Positions 43,485 to 54,379 of a stretch of DNA of 64,000 nucleotides are shown one piece after another. Each line of letters starts with the position of its first letter. The stretch's first letter is position 1. Source of the stretch: Micrasema longulum (taxonomy: Eukaryota > Arthropoda > Insecta > Trichoptera > Brachycentridae); contig JAGVSM010004531.1 in assembly GCA_022494885.1 (NCBI GenBank), positions 1 through 64,000 of the forward strand, given 5' to 3'. A program made the translations under genes and the position numbers. Below the pieces are notes generated by a model that had not been told where the DNA came from, searched no databases, and saw only the letters and a program-made list of their open reading frames with translations.

Positions 43485-43860
43485 ACCCTTAAGGTACTAT
43501 TTTAAATGATAACATAAGGTTTGTCCATTGTTTTCCAAATTTAAATTTTTGTTTTTTAAAATGATCACCAAAAGTAAAAATAATGATAAATGTTATACGT
43601 CATTCGAAAGGAATTTTTTTTTTCTACAAGAAATTGTATTTGCTTTTATGTTACATATATTATTTATTTGATTACAAGCCTTCAAAATGGAATATCAAGT
43701 AGACGAATGTGATCATTTTCAACACCCCCTTCCGTTCGCGTTCAATCGATGTAATAAAGCTGCCAAAGCTGCTTGCGATATTTGCGCAGTGTACGGTGAA
43801 GATGCTATGAAGTATTGACTAACTTGTTGTAAAATAATGGAATTACGTTAGCACCCAATA
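43485..43860 (+). repeat. dispersed repeat J, copy 1
   Basis: Shares GTTATACGTCATTCGAA and GCGATATTTGCGCAGTGTAC, then GGTGAAGATG, with 46950-47265. The stretch ATCAAGTAGACGAATGTGAT is shared in reverse with 49262-49450. No coding frame; type of element unknown. Confidence 0.7.
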
Positions 43861-43892
43861 TTACAAAAATGGCTCTATATAAGTCATCCATA
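43845..43892 (+). mobile_element. CR1/L2-like 3' tail, decayed
   Basis: ATTACAAAAATGGCTCTATA, then TAAGTCATCCATAATA, is a diverged plus-strand CR1/L2-like tail. Confidence 0.6.
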
Positions 43893-43999
43893 ATAGTTTA
43901 TTCATTACAAAAAGTCACGCATAAATAGTCAAATGTAAGCATTATTATTTTTAAGTTAAAATAATATTTTGAGATTTGGTTAAGCTCGCTGAATTTTAT

Positions 44000-44130
44000 T
44001 TAATTTGTTTTATTTTTTTCTTTGCATTTTACAAATAGGTTTACATAAGTTACAAATATAAAAAAAATCCCACAAAGGCATGGCCTGTGGTTGGGTTTAT
44101 ATTTTATTCTCAATTGAAATAAAGTCTACT
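44000..44130 (-). mobile_element. possible LINE 3' tail
   Basis: AAAGGCATGGCCTGTGGTTG is shared inversely with 27160-27185. T-rich to the left, as for a minus-strand tail. Confidence 0.4.
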
Positions 44131-44628
44131 GGAAGAATTTGATAGATATCAAAAAGTTAAAATATGAGTGCAAATATTAGAACACATTTTTTTTGTCGCT
44201 AAAAATGAGAAAATCATAATAAAAGTATATTCTATTCATTAAAAAAAAGAAGCTATTTTAATCTGCTTTTTTTATCCATAATTTCAACAAAAGTTAAAGG
44301 AATATTTTTCATAATGCCATATATAATTTTTATTATACTATTAATAACAAAGTTAGGCAACGCCCATGCCAAAATGGATGTTCCTACCTGGAGGCCTGAC
44401 GCCTGACTCGATGTAAACAGAGTGAGTCACCGTTCACACAGCACAGAACAATATATCAGGTTCCTAGCCGTATAATATACAGCCAACTTGTAGATTGTGG
44501 AAATTATAATATTCAGTCTTCTTGCGTCATATCATTATAGGTTCAGGTAGTGACTTATGTGCCGATTATAGTAATGTCAGATGCCCTCAAGGGCTTTGGC
44601 ACCAAAATCTTAGTGTACTAATTCACAA

Positions 44629-45365
44629 TCAAGGAAGTTTAGTATTTTTTTATTTGTTATTAGACTATCAAAAGTAATCACCAATTTAAAAAAAATGTTT
44701 TCATATATCGTATTATCATCGCTATGATTTATTTAAGTTTTGTAATTATGAAATTACTCCGCTTAGGGATGGCATGGCTGAGAAAGATATTGAAAGGAGA
44801 GTGGGTGTCGGGAACAGAGTGAACCGTGCACATAAATCAAACTTGGCAAATAAATGTTTGTCGCAAGAGGCAAAATTAACAGTTCACAATAGAGTCCTGG
44901 TCCCGACCTTAATGTATGGGAGCGAAGTATGCGATATCTCAGGCGAATGTGTGGTAAAACTATGTACGATAGATGCACAAATGCTGAGATCTATACATTA
45001 TACAAGTCTGAGATAGGCATTATCGACAAAATCAAGAAACGAGCTCTGCATTGGTTTGGACATGTAGAGCGAATGGACAGCGAAAGAACGAGTAAAAATA
45101 TTTACGATGCAAATTTTAATGAATGCAGAAATAGAGGAAGACCGAGAAAGACATGGCATGACCAAATCCAACAAATACTTATAGATGGACATGTTAATGT
45201 GTTAGAGCGAATGGAAGCGAGATCTGTATGCAAAGATAGAGTGATGTGGCTTTCTATCCTTACGGGGAACGGCGTGATGGTTTGTTTGTTTGTTTGTGAA
45301 ATTACTCCGCCTGTAACGTTACAAGTTCTCGTCGGGGAGTTCTGCTGACATTTCAAAGTAGACCC
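44629..45365 (+). mobile_element. TIR-A element, copy 5, interrupted by an RTE-like LINE
   Basis: The left part 44629-44762 (AAGGAAGTTTAGTATT, TATTTGTTATTAGACTATCA) and right part 45297-45365 (GCCTGTAACGTTACAAGTTC) form one TIR-A copy once the insertion at 44763-45296 is removed. Confidence 0.88.
44763..45296 (+). mobile_element. RTE-like LINE insertion with 14-bp target duplication
   Basis: TGAAATTACTCCGC occurs at both borders (44749-44762 and 45297-45310). Inside, the frames read AEKDIERRVGVGNRVNRAHK, then CLSQEAKLTVHNRVLVPTLM, then YGSEV. After a frameshift follow RRMCGKTMYDRCTNAEI, LHWFGHVERMDSERTSKNIY and RGRPRKTWHDQIQQIL. The 3' end is a (TTTG)n run at 45281-45296. It is 5'-truncated, as usual for target-primed insertion. 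The C-terminal frame 44929-45348 is the best-preserved RTE-type end in the window. Confidence 0.92.
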
Positions 45366-46203
45366 CCGTAGCGTCAAATACGCTAATTATTATTCTTTGA
45401 TTGTGCTATGAACTGCATTTATCACCCTCAACCTCCGGTTACCTGTTTTTTATCTAACCTTGAAGGCGGAAGGAAAAAAACACCAAGGAATCTACCTAAA
45501 AATTAAGATTTAAAAATTAAATGTTGCTGTAGGAAAGATTTACCCCAGCAGTGGAGCACAAAGTGGAACAAATCATTAAAAAAATAATAAGACTATAACG
45601 TTTTTCAAACGCAAAATGTGACAAAAAACGTATTAATTTTCTATTATTTTTTCTCAAAATTATCGGGTCTGGTTTTGATGCCCCTTTGCACAGAAGTGTG
45701 ATTAAGGTCAGATAATACAAATATCAAAACCGTATCTCTATTGGTTCATATACCACTTTCCATTAAAATTTGCCCAGTTTCCTGATTACTGTAGATTATT
45801 GCAGGATCATGTAACATACGTGTGACAAAAATGGACAGAAGTTATATAAAAATATATTTGAAAGCCGATGTTGATAAAATTGATTCGGACATCTAGAATA
45901 CACATTGATTTAGTATTAAAAATCAGACATCTTGTCAACCAATAAAAGGCCGGCATTGTAGTATCGTTACGAATTAATCTGTCATGGCGGATTGTGACAT
46001 AAAAACACCAAATGAGCTCAAATTAGTTATGTAAAAGAATTATTTTGCGCACAAGTAAAAATTTACCAACGGACTCTCACTACAAAAAAGTAAAGCTAGC
46101 TAAAAATTATCTACATGACAGATGTCTCAGATGTAGAATGACCAACATGTGCTTATTTTACAGGACAAGAAATTCAGGGTAAAAATAAGGGACACCACGT
46201 TTT
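45366..46203. other. no feature seen
   Basis: 838 bp with no shared repeat or open frame of note. Confidence 0.45.
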
Positions 46204-46464
46204 TTTACATCATCATTTACTTTCCGCACCTAATAGTGCATAGGGCACTGCATTGGTAACCGATCGCAGCGTATCTTGACATTTTTTGTTGCATGAAGGT
46301 AAGATGATCAGTTTTATGATTCAGATACCAGTCCAGGGACTATGAAATATTCTAGTGTGAAAACACTCTTTTTAATAAATATTTCAAATCAATTATGTCG
46401 GGAATCGAACCCGAGACTTCTTGCATGGTAGGCAAACGCGCTGACCATTACACCACGAGGTCGA
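46204..46464 (-). mobile_element. tRNA-derived SINE type 2, best-preserved head
   Basis: Inverted B box GGGAATCGAACCCGAGAC and inverted A box GACCATTACACCACGAGG are intact. The tail reads GGGCACTGCATTGGTAACCG and the body GATGATCAGTTTTATGATTC. It could still be recognised by RNA polymerase III; the head alone cannot form a full tRNA. Confidence 0.88.
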
Positions 46465-46949
46465 CCGTTTTACATGTTTTTTTTTTAATTTTCAAAAACA
46501 CACAAATAAATTGTTTATTTTTTTTTACATAAAAAAATCATATAACGCTTTGGAACGAGAATGGTAACATTGTATAATATGGCAGTATTCTTCAAGTTCT
46601 GCTGAATTTTGATTTACCAACCAATAGTGTGATTTCTTATGGCAAAATGTCGACATCAATAGTTCATTTAAAGACCGCCATTAGATCATGAAAAAATACG
46701 CATACATTATGTATTCTGCCCTTATATGCAAAAGGCTGCTATTTGCAAATGTCACATTTTGACGACACTACATATGTTCATAAAATGTTGCGCTTTTTGA
46801 ATTAGGTACCTGTGTAAAGTTGATGGATAATTAAATCATATTCACATTTAAAAGTACAAATTGATTGATATTTCGATCTATGAAAGACCAAAGACGCTCC
46901 GGTCAAATATTTGTCAAGGATATCTGAAATAATTTAATTATTGAGTGTT
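46465..46949. other. no feature seen
   Basis: No repeat or gene supported. Confidence 0.4.
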
Positions 46950-47265
46950 AATAAAGGTTCTGTTAGATTTTTTCCAAATTTTAAATGATGACTAAAAGTA
47001 AAAAAAGATGGTAAAGGTTATACGTCATTCGAATGAAAATTGTCTTGTCTGCAAGATAAAAAATCTCTTAAAATCACCTCGATTTTTTTGAAATTACCTT
47101 GAATGTCTAGTAGACGAAAATAAACATTTTCGACCACTATTTTTGTTTGCGTTCAATTGAGAGAATAAAACTGCCATAGCTGTTCGCGGTATTTGCGCAG
47201 TGTACGGTGAAGATGTTATAATTGATTATCTAATTTATTGTTAAATAATGAAGGAGGATACATTA
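46950..47265 (+). repeat. dispersed repeat J, copy 2
   Basis: GGTTATACGTCATTCGAATG and GGTATTTGCGCAGTGTACGG, then TGAAGATG, match copy 1 in the same order. Confidence 0.7.
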
Positions 47266-47364
47266 CAGACTAATTTGTCGGAGTTAACATAAGTTGTGCC
47301 CGTTTTTTTCCAAATAAAAAGAACAAGAAGGACACAACAACAAAATATTAAAACAAATTGTCTA

Positions 47365-47846
47365 ATAAAGTTGTCCTATTTTTAAAAAGACAGATTTGTT
47401 GGAGAAAATCCAGAGGAGAGCAACTAAAATTGTAGTTTCTCTAAGAAATAAATCATACGAGGAGCTCGGGTTAATTTCGCTGGAAGAGCGGAGGCAGCAT
47501 GGTGACTTGATTGAAACGTTCAAAATCTTAACTGAGAAATATAATGTGCCAAAGTTGAAATCAATGTTCACTATGAATGAAAACCGCCATCTCAGAGGGC
47601 ATGCATTGAAACTCAACACTACCTCCTTCTCATCCAGCTCCAGGAAGGACTTCCTGACAAACCGAGTTGTGGAGAAATGGAATGGCCTTCCCGAGAAAGT
47701 GATTGGTGCAAGTTTGGTTAATGTGTTCAAAAATCGCCTAGACGCACACATCACTTTATAATGTACACTTGATATACACGCATCAGCTTAGTAGCTGCTA
47801 GTGTATTTTTATTATTATTAATAAGAATAATAATAATAATAAAGTA
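47365..47846 (+). mobile_element. CR1-like LINE 3' end
   Basis: The frame 47396-47761 encodes LEKIQRRATKIVVSLRNKSY, then LISLEERRQHGDLIETFKIL, RGHALKLNTTSFSS and NRVVEKWNGLPEKVIGAS. This is a standard CR1-type ORF2 C-terminus with no internal stop over 121 codons. The short 3' UTR ends in a TATT/AAT microsatellite (47806-47846). It differs in sequence from the CR1/L2-like family above. 5'-truncated. Confidence 0.88.
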
Positions 47847-48435
47847 TTTTCCTTATTATATGCGAGTATGGGGGGTTTACATGCAAAACCGCCCTGTGCA
47901 TGATCACTATTTATTGGAAGATCAATAAAACTAGTAGTCAAATGACTGTTTCTTTCATATTCAATGTGTAACTTAAAATGAATAGTATTTTCGCTACCTG
48001 GAGCGGTATTCTGGATCTTCTCTGAGTGATTAATATGAAAATATATATTTTTTTGCGACTACACTTTGCTTCATATAATGGCCACACTAATGATTAAACG
48101 CCAAATTGTGTATGAAACTGCCTCAAAAACGGAAATAAAACGGTTTGGTCAATTCAAACTAATTAAGTGTTTTGGGTGATGCTTAATGTCGCAATAATGT
48201 TCTAAATTAAAATCATCATGTTTGATTTCACGTGTTCAATCATCAGTGTGGCCATATATGAAGCAAAAATTAGCAGCATGGAAAAAAAAATATCCCCAAA
48301 TTAACTACTCTCTGAGGGATAGAAAAGATTCATAATTGAACTTAAAGAAATAGTCTTTTTGCTGCAGGATTAGTTGGTCTTCCCAAAAATATTGATCATG
48401 TAGTGGTGATTTTGCTTTTAACCCTCTCATATGTA

Positions 48436-49243
48436 CATAGAATTAAGAATAGTCCAGAAACCGCATACACACATCAAACAGAAGGCGACTAAACTACTCA
48501 TAAATGAGTAGGTTTACGCTTTGACCCATTAGTTTCTTTTTTAGACGTCGCTCAGTACGCAACTCCTGATTTAAATTCAACTATGCCGTGTTGTGTCCTT
48601 TTAAAGTGTAGAAATACTGCTAGGATCTTAAAGAAACAGGATGCAATCACATTTCATGTGTAATTAGCAAATAAATGTGTATGTAACAAATGCATTACTT
48701 AAAAATTGAATTATTTTTCCATCTCTCAGATTGTCGAAGAAACAAAATGAACATTTCGTTAGTGTTGCCAAGGTAGTATTTTTTTTTATCCTACTTTGCT
48801 CATTTAATGAGAAAACTAAAGAAAATTGGATCTCGGATTAAACAACTTTATCGTGGACATTAATTAGATCGAAATTATCTTGAAAACATCAAATATTATT
48901 TAACGTGATATATAAATATCCGTTTTATGTCAAATAAAATTTGTTTTATGTTTTAAGTTTAAAGTTCATTAATTCAATTACTCTTATTAAATGACCCTTT
49001 ACTTATCTGCTCTGTGGTGTCAATCAATATTTCCACGTGCACATTAAAATTTTAGAGAAATTAACAGATTGCTTTTTTTACCTGAGATTTGTGTTATAAT
49101 TATATTTTTCCCATCGTGTAACATTACGCTGCGGCATCACTAATGCGTGCGGCAAAATCGAGGCATGGTGTGGGAATTATTGGACACAGTCCGATTTGTT
49201 GAAATACGATTCCACGCCCTTCTGGACTATTTTTAATTCTATG
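48436..49243. mobile_element. hAT-like element E1 with 8-bp target duplication
   Basis: Termini are CATAGAATTAAGAATAGTCC at the left and its near-complement at the right (GGACTATTTTTAATTCTATG). CATATGTA flanks both sides (48428-48435 and 49244-49251). The 808-bp interior matches E2 at 53465-54251 from end to end (for example CCGTGTTGTGTCCTTTTAAA). No transposase frame. Confidence 0.93.
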
Positions 49244-49261
49244 CATATGTATATGTACTCG

Positions 49262-49450
49262 TATTATAAACTGCTCACTTTCGTCTACTTGACATTCCAT
49301 TTTGAAGTCTTGTAATCAAATAAAATAACAAATATAACGTAAAATCGAATACAATATCTTGTAGAGCAGAAAATTGTCTTTCTAAAGACGTATAACGTTT
49401 TCTATTTGAGTTTATTTTCGATGCTTATTTTTAAATTAGGAAAAAAAACG
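49262..49450 (-). repeat. dispersed repeat J, copy 3
   Basis: TCGTCTACTTGACATTCCAT and AGACGTATAACG are the inverse of blocks in copies 1 and 2. Partial copy. Confidence 0.55.
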
Positions 49451-49679
49451 GTCAACATTTATGATAACATACATTTTTTATAATCGCGGTTTCAAGTAGC
49501 TTTATAAATGCGGGACCATTTATGGTTTCGTATTCTAATTATTAAAATATTTAACACCCTACTAAATAACAGAACAGCTGGTCACCCTAGATGTCCGTCT
49601 TTGATATTATAACACTACTTATTCGTTCTTTGCTACTGTCACCGCGACGACAACTTTACTTTAGTGCTTTATTTACATC

Positions 49680-50290
49680 ATAAACGAAAACAAATTTTCG
49701 AACGCGTCGGCCATATTTTACGTTAAGTTCGGTTCGATCATTTCTTCGAATCGTCCAATTAGCGGACGCGAAATTTGAATAATATTCGTTGTGCGAATGA
49801 AACGGAAACTCGCGAAAATGAATACATTGGGCGAGCTAGCAACATGTTCAATGTGTGCGAGAGAGAAAATAGATTTTCCGCGATTCCTCTCGTAAAGCGC
49901 GTGACCTTGATCTGCGTTGGCGATAAACACTAGCGACGCGCATGCGCGCTTTGTGTTTATATTTTATCTGGCAACCATGCTCACTGCTTACAAAATCCTA
50001 ACGTTTAGTTAAGATGATATATCGAGTTTTATTGACATGTTTATACGGCATAATTTAAAAATAATGCGCTTAAGAGATAAGCAGATAACGTTTATATCGA
50101 TAAAACACATTTCACGCATTTCGAAACTACGCGATGCGCCCATAGACATATTAATACATAGACATGCCCAGCCCTCAAAAAGCCGACCGGTTGTGATACA
50201 ACCTGTTATTTTGAAAATTGAAGGCGCCTTTAGTTTGAACATTGGCATATTAAATACACATAGACATGCCGCGAGCCCTAAAAAATGATG
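49680..50290. other. CpG-richer island with repeat pieces
   Basis: 49690-49945 holds many CG dinucleotides (GAACGCGTCGGCCATATTTT; AGCGACGCGCATGCGCGCTT), unlike the surroundings. 50178-50240 is the inverted partner of the repeat at 36000-36065. Two CATAGACATGCC words lie at 50156 and 50258. Short frames here (70-83 codons, both strands) have no known motif. It could be a promoter-like island or a GC-richer element; I cannot tell. Confidence 0.4.
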
Positions 50291-50689
50291 ACACTTAACT
50301 CATGCTCAAACGCTCAGTCATGCCCAACGCGTATTTAGTCATTCTTCAACCGGCAGCTAGGCGTGACGTTTAGAATCGAAAAAAAACGCCTAGTTGTGTC
50401 TTGAAAACCAATTGTGCGTGAAAACCTTTAGGATAAACATTGTAAAAATTATCGTGTATTTTTTCATCGGTAAATATTTGTAAAGCTTAAAACATTAAAT
50501 TCATATTCAAATATAAATACTATTTTTCGTAAACCTTAAACTTCGCCTAACGGCGTAATTGCGAATCTTTTCTTAATTACAGTGCTGCACTGATAGGAAT
50601 ACGTTTTCAAAATAATAATAAAAAATATACAAAATAATAAAAAAAACATGTATAGTAAACGTGAGTTAATATTACATTTTCTTCAAAAT
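50291..50689. other. no feature seen
   Basis: A GGCGTGACG / CGCC word pair at 50360-50395 forms a weak hairpin. Nothing else. Confidence 0.35.
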
Positions 50690-51166
50690 TTGTTGCGACA
50701 GATAGGGAAAATATTTTGAGAAGGGAAAATGAAAGTCTAGGCATTAACATAGCTGTCATCGGCTAGTTTAATTGGCCACTTTACACACTGTGTAACATTC
50801 ACCTTTCTTCATATCTTTAAACATCCAACATCCACATTTCCTCAACTCTTCCATCTGCTGACGATTAATCTTTTCCACATCATAAAGGTTTTAGCTCTTT
50901 TTCTTTTCAAAAGTCGGCAGATGGAAGTGTTGAGGAAACGTGGGTGTTTGAAGATAGGCAGAATATTGAATATTACACAGTGTGTAAAGTGACTGCTTAA
51001 ACCAGCCGAGGATAGGTCATAAGCCCTGTAGATGTCTAGACTTCCATATTCCTACATCAAAAATGTTTTCCTTCTCTGTAACAACAAATTTAGATAAAAT
51101 AAACGCCCTAGGGAGGAAATCCAGCCTGTCTGCAAACATTTGGACATACTCAAAACATTGTTCAAA
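50690..51166. mobile_element. foldback-D element, copy 3, longest
   Basis: Arms 50693-50870 and 50905-51085 pair imperfectly over about 170 bp, including CACACTGTGTAACATTCACC and its complement, and CCACATTTCCTCAACTCTTC and its complement. The right tail CGCCCTAGGGAGG then GGACATACTCAAAACATTGT is shared with copies 1 and 2. No coding frame. Confidence 0.88.
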
Positions 51167-51409
51167 AATACTTCTATTTAAATATACTTAATAGGTTTTA
51201 ATAGTATTTAGGTAGGTATATAGTATATACGACTGATAAATAATTCATTTATATCTACCTTCCTACCAACTACGTTAGTCACCATTCCCAGTTCTAAGAA
51301 ATTCCCAAGTTTTCTTCTCGGAAACGTTCATGACTCATGACTTGTGTTTTTTAAATAATTTTATAAATTACAGTATTTAGCATTTCTATTAATGTACATA
51401 TATAATTAT

Positions 51410-51790
51410 TTTATTTTATTTATTTATTTTTGAAACCAACAAAGTCATAATGATAAACAATACATAAAGAATAACAACAAATAACAAGACCAATCATGTG
51501 TTTCATATAGGAACAAAAATATAAAAAAACAAAACGTACAGTTCGCTAAGGGTGAAAGGAGGTGGAATGGGAAAATAGGGAAGGGAGAGAGAAGAAGAAA
51601 TAGTAAGTAAATATAAAAAAATGAAAAAAAAGTACATAAATGTACACATACAATATATATACATACACACACACATCCATATATATATATAAATACACAT
51701 ATATATACGTATATATATATATATACATACATATACATATATACACATTCATATATACATATACGCACATGAACATACATATTATTTGCG
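51410..51790 (-). mobile_element. LINE-like 3' region with TA/CA microsatellite
   Basis: TTTATTTATTTATTTTTGAA at the left looks like a minus-strand LINE tail. 51650-51780 is a (TATACA)/(TA)n microsatellite. The long minus-strand frames over it (up to 117 codons) are translations of the simple repeat and not genes. Confidence 0.5.
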
Positions 51791-51869
51791 TATTTCATGA
51801 TGCCCTGTGAGCGTTTATAAATAAATAAGCGTTAGAAAACATTTCTTCAAACATTTTTTTTGTTTTTAA

Positions 51870-52280
51870 TAAGACAGATCAGAATGCTGAACCATGAAGC
51901 ATAAGCAGAAAATTCGTACTGCAGAAATGAAGATACTAAGATGTTTCGCGGATGTTACCAGGATTGACAAGATAAAAAATGAAAACGTTCGTGGTAGTTT
52001 TGGGGTGGCGCCTATTCCGGAGAAACTAAAAGAGACTAGACTCCGATGGTACGGACACGATGACGATCATGTCGTCAGATTTGCGCTAAATATCCCCACA
52101 CAAGCGAGAGCTCGAGGCTGTCAAGCCAAGCCACCTGGTGGACCAATATTTAGAGGCACCTGAGGAAGGAACAGCTGACTAGTGAGATGACACTAGACAG
52201 GAAGCCTTGGAGACTGCGTACCAGAAAGGCCGACCCTAGATGAACTGGGAAGAGGCGAGGAAGAAGAAGAAGAAATAAGA
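51870..52280 (+). mobile_element. RTE-like LINE fragment, copy 4
   Basis: The frame from 51894 contains TAEMKILRCFADVTRIDKIK, NENVRGSFGVAPIPEKLKET and RLRWYGHDDDHVVRFAL, the hallmark C-terminus of RTE/BovB-type elements. After a stop at 52161, MTLDRKPWRLRTRKADPR and a GAGGAAGAAGAAGAAGAA tail complete the 3' end. It is a different subfamily from 44763-45296. Confidence 0.85.
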
Positions 52281-52557
52281 CCGATTGTACACTGTACATT
52301 ATGGGTACCTAGTACCTACCATACGCGGTCCGTCCACATATTGGATGGAAGCAACGCTTCCCCAAAAATTTCACCTCTTACCAATCAGCATCCATTTTTT
52401 CTATTTAATAAAATCATCTATAAGTAAACTATTCTTTTAAATAACTACAAGAAATATTTTGTTATTTGTTTGTTGTTTTAATCGTAGCGATCTGAGATAG
52501 GTTCGATGTTCATTCATTAATAACATCTAAAATATTGCGACAACCCCCACACACAAA

Positions 52558-52710
52558 GGCCCTTTTCACACATGCCACGCAAATCCACCCGGCCCGGTAA
52601 CTTTACCGTGTACATCCTACAAACGCACTCAAAATGTGTCACCTTTTGTAGGGTGAACCCGGTAAAATTACCGGGCCGGGTGGATTGGCGTAGCATGTAT
52701 GAAAAGGGCC
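52558..52710. mobile_element. GC-rich foldback MITE
   Basis: Arms GGCCCTTTTCACACATGCCA (left) and GGCGTAGCATGTATGAAAAG then GGCC (right) pair. Pairing continues through ATCCACCCGGCCCGGTAA and its complement and TACATCCTACAA with TTGTAGGGTGA. It is one of the most GC-rich repeats in the window and has no coding capacity; the 68-codon frame at 52572 is a repeat artefact. Confidence 0.88.
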
Positions 52711-53456
52711 ATAACCCTCCGGCTGCGCAGACGTATCAAATACACTGCACTCTGTCTGATTCTGGAATATGGAGGTGAGTAAGTGTTTTAGTTCTTTTAA
52801 GGCGGAACCTTAGTATACAATTTCACTAGTCCGCGCATGCGCAAATAGAGATCTTTAGTGTCTATGGAACCAATTCTAACAAACACGTCCAGGTTTATTT
52901 TCCAGTATTGTGACGGTTTTACAACAAATTTAGCACTTAAATCGGGTGTCAATGGCGTCATAATATTAAACTATGAATTATAATTATTTTATGGTGAAAT
53001 TATGGCACAAAATTGCTTTTTAGTTTATTTCAAAGCACTTAATTTGATATTCTATGTTAGAAGTAGGCACAAATTTTACCGATATAAATACCTAGTAGCT
53101 AGTAGGTACCAAGTGACTACTTCTCTAATCGAAAATCACACCGTACGCTTCTGGTACTTACCTAACCTAACCTACGCAGCTACCTACTACTCGAATACGA
53201 AATGTTCTTTTTTTTTTAAATAAAAATTCGGAACCGATCGAAAACAAAATGCCTTCGATATGGTGTTTTCGTATTTTGCAATGCAGTATCCATTCGGTAT
53301 CAGATGGTTTTATTTATTCTCAATTTATAACTTAATATTATATTTAAATATGTGAGTTCCTTATAGTTTAATTTAGTTTCTCTCCGTTGGAATAGGGATA
53401 ATAGAAATTTACAACAACAACGCATCAAAAAGTATGAGGTATAAATATTTTTTTAT
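52711..53456. other. no feature seen
   Basis: The 73-codon frame at 53002 has no motif. No repeats recognised. Confidence 0.4.
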
Positions 53457-53464
53457 TTCTAACC

Positions 53465-54251
53465 CATAGAATTAAGAATAGTCCAGAAACCGCATACACA
53501 CATCAAACAGAATGCGACGAAACTACTCCTAAATGAGTAGGTTTACGTTTTGACCCATTAGTTTTTTTGTAGACGTCGCTCAGTACGCAACTCCTGATTT
53601 TAATTCAACAATGCCGTGTTGTGTCCTTTTAAAGTGTAGAAAAACACTGCTAGGATCTTAAAGAAACAGGATGGTATCACATTATTTCATGTGTAATTAG
53701 CGAACAAATGTTCAAGTAGCAAATGCACTACTTAAAAATTTAATTATTTTTCCACCTGTCAGATTGTCGAAGAAACAAAATGGAAATTTCGTTAGTGTTG
53801 CCAGGGTAGCAATTTTTTTAACTCTACTTTGCTCATCTAATGCAAGAAGTAATAAAAATTAGACCTCGGATTAAACAACGCCGTAGGGGACATTTTAACG
53901 ACATTATCTTTAAAACATAAAATATTATTCAACATGATATAAAAATATCCGTTTTATGTAAAATAAAATTTGTTTTATATTTTAAGTTTAAAGTTCATAA
54001 ATTCAATTACCCTTATTAAACGACCCTTTACTTATCTACTATGTTGTGTCAATCAATGTTTCCGCGTGCACAATAAAATTTTAGAGAAATTAAAAACTTG
54101 CTTTTTTTATGTTACATTAGTGTTATGATTTTTTATCCCATACAGCAACATTACGCGGCGACATCACGAATATAGTGGGGGGATTATTGGACACAGTCCG
54201 ATGTATTCCAATATGATTCTACGCTTCTTCTGGACTATTCTTAATTCTATG
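53465..54251. mobile_element. hAT-like element E2 with 8-bp target duplication
   Basis: Same termini and interior as E1 (CATAGAATTAAGAATAGTCC at the left; TGGACTATTCTTAATTCTAT then G at the right). TTCTAACC flanks both ends (53457-53464 and 54252-54259). 787 bp. Confidence 0.93.
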
Positions 54252-54266
54252 TTCTAACCACTGAGG

Positions 54267-54371
54267 CATAGAATTAAGAATCTTAACTCAAGAACATAAA
54301 ATAATATAATTAAGATAAGAATAAATAATATAATTAATACACATAACGTAATTAAGTTTCTTAATTCTATG
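54267..54371. mobile_element. hAT-like element E3, 105-bp miniature
   Basis: CATAGAATTAAGAATCTTAA at the left and GTTTCTTAATTCTATG at the right keep the E-family ends with almost no interior. CACTGAGG lies at 54259-54266 and again at 54372-54379. It lies beside E2: the duplications share base 54259. Confidence 0.9.
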
Positions 54372-54379
54372 CACTGAGG

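Noticed and set aside
46390..46464. Functional tRNA gene on minus
   Set aside because: A and B boxes are good, but the same head with the same non-tRNA body recurs at other sites, so it is a SINE.
51445..51798. Minus-strand frames up to 117 codons rich in Tyr, Ile, Met and Cys
   Set aside because: They translate a TA/CA microsatellite and flanking T-rich DNA; three frames are open at once, so not a gene.
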